Below, piece by piece: positions 6,350 through 8,431 of a DNA stretch of 8,431 nucleotides (the stretch's first letter is position 1; each line of letters begins with the position of its first letter). Origin of the DNA: Treponema sp. GTDB taxonomy: Bacteria; Spirochaetota; Spirochaetia; Treponematales; Breznakiellaceae. Below the pieces are notes generated by a model. That model was not told the origin of the DNA. It saw only the letters and a list, made by a program, of their open reading frames with translations, and searched no databases. Both the position numbers and the translations under genes were made by a program. The stretch lies in assembly GCA_031275535.1 (NCBI GenBank), contig JAISOR010000260.1, positions 1 to 8,431 of the forward strand, given 5' to 3'.

Positions 6350-6378
6350 TTGATAATTCCTTGGTTAAACTCTACAAT
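6350..6378 (+). promoter_or_regulatory. Promoter of the nuclease gene
   Basis: -35 TTGATA (6350-6355), 17-nt spacer, -10 TACAAT (6373-6378), start near 6385. A second candidate lies just downstream, TTGACA (6384-6389), 17 nt, CATAAT (6407-6412); if used, translation would have to begin at a TTG or GTG codon around 6437-6448. Confidence 0.5.
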
Positions 6379-6388
6379 GATCTTTGAC

Positions 6389-7186
6389 ATGGTTTGTAGT
6401 TTCCTTCATAATTCTACACATAAAAAACACCTTTGCTTGTGTTTGGTGATTATCTTCCTCGGCTTTACGGCGCTTATGTGCCACGGTAACGAGGATACCC
6501 TTACGGTCTATGTGACCAATTCGGGGCAGAAGTATCACCGGGAAAATTGCGGTTCCCTGCGGCGGTCTAAGATAGCCGTTTCCCTTAGGGATGCGGTCCA
6601 TTCGGGCTATGAGCCCTGTTCCATCTGTAATCCCCCGGCGGCATCCGCCCTCCAATCGGGCACGCCGGAAACCGGAGCTTCCCCGCCGGCTGCGGCAGGA
6701 TCCTTGTACCGGGTACATGCCGCCAACCTTACGAGCGCCGCCGCCGCGGATATTACCCGGATGGTTCCCGCGGAGGTAATAGATCATGTTGATGGGGATA
6801 CGGTGCGGGTCCGGATCGTCAATCCTCCTGAGGGCCTTTCGGTGGTAGAAACTATCCGCATGTTGGGGGTGGACACCCCCGAAACGGTACATCCCTCCCG
6901 GGCCCCGGAGCGTTTTGGCAAAGAGGCCAGCCTCTTTACCCGGACAAGGCTCCTGGGAAAACCCGTATATCTCGCCTTTGACTGGGACCTGCGGGATCAT
7001 TACGGACGGCTGCTGGCCTATATCTATACCAGGGAGGGGGGCTGCTTTAACGCCGCCATTATCCGGGAAGGGTATGGCCACGCCTATACCCGCTATCCCT
7101 TTCAATTTATGGATGAATTCAGAGGGCTGGAACAGGAGGCCCGGAACGGGGAGCGGGGACTCTGGGGCCGGTCCTACCAAGAGTAG
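6389..7186 (+). CDS. Exported thermonuclease-family protein (SNase domain) with His/Cys motif
   Basis: 265 residues from ATG 6389. KKH followed by a hydrophobic stretch (LCLCLVIIFLGFTALM) forms an N-terminal signal peptide or anchor. Next is a small Cys/His segment, YHRENC (His50, Cys54) with CSIC (Cys77, Cys80), a spacing that could bind zinc. After an Ala/Pro-rich linker, the staphylococcal-nuclease fold starts near residue 127. All residues matching the active site of staphylococcal nuclease are present: Asp137 (DGDTVRV), Arg157, Asp162, Thr163 and Glu165 (IRMLGVDTPE) and Arg207 (DHYGRLLAY). It probably cleaves DNA or RNA outside the cytoplasm with calcium. The start is uncertain: TTG 6350 and ATG 6377 are in frame but fall inside the putative promoter, and none has a clear Shine-Dalgarno. 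It is divergent from the reductase and convergent with the hydrolase. Confidence 0.82.
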   Translation: MVCSFLHNSTHKKHLCLCLVIIFLGFTALMCHGNEDTLTVYVTNSGQKYHRENCGSLRRSKIAVSLRDAVHSGYEPCSICNPPAASALQSGTPETGASPPAAAGSLYRVHAANLTSAAAADITRMVPAEVIDHVDGDTVRVRIVNPPEGLSVVETIRMLGVDTPETVHPSRAPERFGKEASLFTRTRLLGKPVYLAFDWDLRDHYGRLLAYIYTREGGCFNAAIIREGYGHAYTRYPFQFMDEFRGLEQEARNGERGLWGRSYQE

Positions 7187-7205
7187 CGCTGTTCCCAGGG
7201 GACAA

Positions 7206-7241
7206 CAAAAAGGACGGGCCCCCGGCTAAAACCGCAGCCCG
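7206..7241 (-). terminator. Possible terminator at the end of the hydrolase gene
   Basis: On the minus strand CGGGC...GCCCG enclose an inner CGG/CCG pairing, followed by TCCTTTTTG. The hairpin overlaps the last codons and stop of the hydrolase gene and fills most of the 39-bp convergent gap. The stem has an asymmetric internal loop, so it is imperfect. No T-tailed hairpin is visible for the plus-strand nuclease. Confidence 0.4.
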
Positions 7242-8044
7242 AGCCAGTTGACACAGAGGGAAAACCACTGGGCCGCATGGGGGTTGATAAACTCAGAGTC
7301 CCCAACGCTGGTTTCGCCGATGGCCAGGGACATGCCATGTTTCCCCTGGGGGAAAATATGCATTTCCAGGGAAATTCCCGCCCGCCGCAGGGCCCCGGCC
7401 AGGAGCAAACTGTTTTCCACCGGAACCGACTGGTCGGTATAGGTATGCCAGAGAAACACCGGGGGCAGATTCCCGGTGATCTGATTTTCCAGGGAAAGGA
7501 GGTCCCCCAGGGCGGAATCGGGATTTTCCCCCAAAAGGTTGTCAAAGGATCCCCGGTGGGCAAATTCACCGGAGGTGATTACCGGATAACAGAGGATCAG
7601 GGCCTGGGCCGCGGTATAGCGGGGATCAATACCGGGAGAGACGGCAAAGTCCCGGGAACCAAAAAGCAGGGTAGAGAGGGCCAGGTGTCCTCCGGCGGAA
7701 AAACCCATCAGGCCGATCTTTTCAGAATCCAGGGCCCATTCGGCGCTATGCTCCCGGATAAGGGTAAGGGCCCTGGCGCAGTCCAAAACCGGAAGGGGAT
7801 GCCGGCGGGGCGCGCAGCTGTACCAGAGGACAAAGGCATGGAACCCTTCGGCATTGAAGCGGACCGCCAGGGCTTCCGCCTCCCTGGGCGAACACTGAAA
7901 ATAACCGCTGCCGGGAAGAATCAGCACCGCCGGGCGGGGGCCCTCGCTTTTTAACAAATAGGCGTCCAAGCTGGGCCTGAAGCCATCTCCCAAATCTCCC
8001 TGGTAGCGGTAGTCTCCCCATAAATCCATTGTAAAAACTTGCAT
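7226..8044 (-). CDS. Alpha/beta hydrolase (acetyl-esterase-like)
   Basis: This 272-residue protein has the alpha/beta-hydrolase fold, resembling the esterase/lipase group that includes acetyl-xylan-type and Aes-like esterases. The proposed catalytic triad is Ser116 in the nucleophile elbow GFSAGGH, Asp204 in HTYTDQSVP and His236 in GKHGMSL. The segment LILPGSGYF (41-49) occupies the oxyanion-hole position where related enzymes have HGGG. There is no signal peptide, so it is probably cytoplasmic; the substrate is unknown, and a deacetylase for sugars or a small-ester hydrolase is plausible. ATG 8044 is chosen because GAGG lies 5 nt upstream; ATG 8029 in frame has none. It follows the partial upstream gene by 78 bp with a strong hairpin between them, and it is convergent with the nuclease. 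Confidence 0.82.
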   Translation of the reverse strand: MQVFTMDLWGDYRYQGDLGDGFRPSLDAYLLKSEGPRPAVLILPGSGYFQCSPREAEALAVRFNAEGFHAFVLWYSCAPRRHPLPVLDCARALTLIREHSAEWALDSEKIGLMGFSAGGHLALSTLLFGSRDFAVSPGIDPRYTAAQALILCYPVITSGEFAHRGSFDNLLGENPDSALGDLLSLENQITGNLPPVFLWHTYTDQSVPVENSLLLAGALRRAGISLEMHIFPQGKHGMSLAIGETSVGDSEFINPHAAQWFSLCVNWLGLRF

Positions 8045-8077
8045 CCGCGCCTCGCTGTTAAAAAGTATATTTGAGCT

Positions 8078-8104
8078 TGTTCCAAGAACTGAAGTTTTGG
8101 AACA
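8078..8104. repeat. Strong intergenic hairpin (inverted repeat)
   Basis: TGTTCCAA and TTGGAACA are perfect 8-bp arms; inside them AACT and AGTT continue the stem past one unpaired G (8086), giving 11-12 bp with a tiny loop. There is no T tract on either side, so it is not a classical terminator. It may be a dispersed repeat, an mRNA-processing or stabilising hairpin, or a protein site. Confidence 0.6.
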
Positions 8105-8122
8105 GCCTCATTTCTCTAATAA

Positions 8123-8431
8123 CTAAAAATCCTGCATTCCGAGTTCCCTGTGTTCCGGCTGCTTAAGGGATAATTTAAAAATAGAGTCGGCGTCTATCTT
8201 GGTATCGACCCCAAAAAGGGGCGTTATCCCCGTACCGTCCACGCTGCGAAACAGGGGACCGGTCCGCTCTTCGTAGGCCCAGCTGTTTTCATTATTAACA
8301 AGATGATCCAACACCACCGTTACCGCCAGGGTAAAAAATATTAAAGACGCATTGTTTCTCTTCTTTCCCAGCAGGGCGTCTAAGCGTATGGAGAGGGGGT
8401 TGGGAACCTGGAAGATATAGGAATCCCAGGG
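8123..8431 (-). CDS. C-terminal part of an unidentified protein (enters from right edge)
   Basis: The frame is open from the window edge (codon CCC at 8429-8431) to a TAG at 8123-8125, giving 102 residues that begin PWDSYIFQVPNPLSIRLDAL and end HRELGMQDF. The basic stretch GKKRNN is followed by a hydrophobic segment NASLIFFTLAVTVVLDHLV, possibly a membrane helix, with a polar tail of about 60 residues after it. A GTG at 8317 inside this frame is not a convincing start because the frame continues upstream with normal codon use and no ribosome binding site. I do not recognise the family. The next gene on the strand, the hydrolase, starts 78 bp further. Confidence 0.6.
   Translation of the reverse strand, partial: PWDSYIFQVPNPLSIRLDALLGKKRNNASLIFFTLAVTVVLDHLVNNENSWAYEERTGPLFRSVDGTGITPLFGVDTKIDADSIFKLSLKQPEHRELGMQDF

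Noticed and set aside
6365..7180. 271-codon minus-strand open frame opposite the nuclease
   Set aside because: The plus strand encodes all SNase active-site residues; the antisense product has no motif.

Overview
The window looks like part of a spirochaete chromosome, most likely a Treponema-type genome of fairly high GC, such as those of termite-gut treponemes. This is inferred from the rfuABCD gene order known from Treponema pallidum, the spirochaete-style lipoprotein start of RfuA, and protein character; no rRNA or marker gene is present to prove it.

Layout, left to right: (1) positions 1-59 hold the first 19 codons of an unidentified minus-strand gene that leaves the window. (2) Positions 90-4822 hold a tightly packed minus-strand operon, transcribed right to left: rfuA (substrate-binding lipoprotein), rfuB (double ATPase), rfuC and rfuD (two permeases). 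Every junction overlaps by 4 or 8 nt. (3) Positions 4823-5148 are the control region of that operon: a strong sigma-70-type promoter, a complete FMN riboswitch (RFN element), an intrinsic terminator as expression platform, and a strong Shine-Dalgarno before rfuA. (4) Positions 5149-6267 hold a minus-strand aldo/keto reductase with a C-terminal 2x[4Fe-4S] ferredoxin-like domain. (5) Positions 6268-6388 are a divergent promoter region. (6) Positions 6389-7186 hold a plus-strand exported thermonuclease-family protein. (7) Positions 7226-8044 hold a minus-strand alpha/beta hydrolase, convergent with the nuclease. (8) Positions 8123-8431 hold the C-terminal 102 residues of an unidentified minus-strand protein that enters from the right edge. 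A strong 27-bp hairpin separates (7) from (8).

The main system is an FMN-controlled riboflavin importer. RfuA would capture flavin at the membrane surface, RfuC and RfuD form the channel, and RfuB powers import. When cytoplasmic FMN is high, the aptamer should favour the terminator and shut the operon off. Two details are unusual: the aptamer's second hairpin (P2/L2) carries an extra stem-loop of about 36 nt, and the 3' end of rfuB is a 4 x 15-bp tandem repeat whose last unit also supplies the ribosome binding site of rfuC.

The remaining genes (reductase, nuclease, hydrolase) have no visible link to flavin uptake and look like ordinary neighbours. The reductase is clearly lower in GC (about 50% in sampled stretches, against mid-60s in rfuB) and may have a different history.
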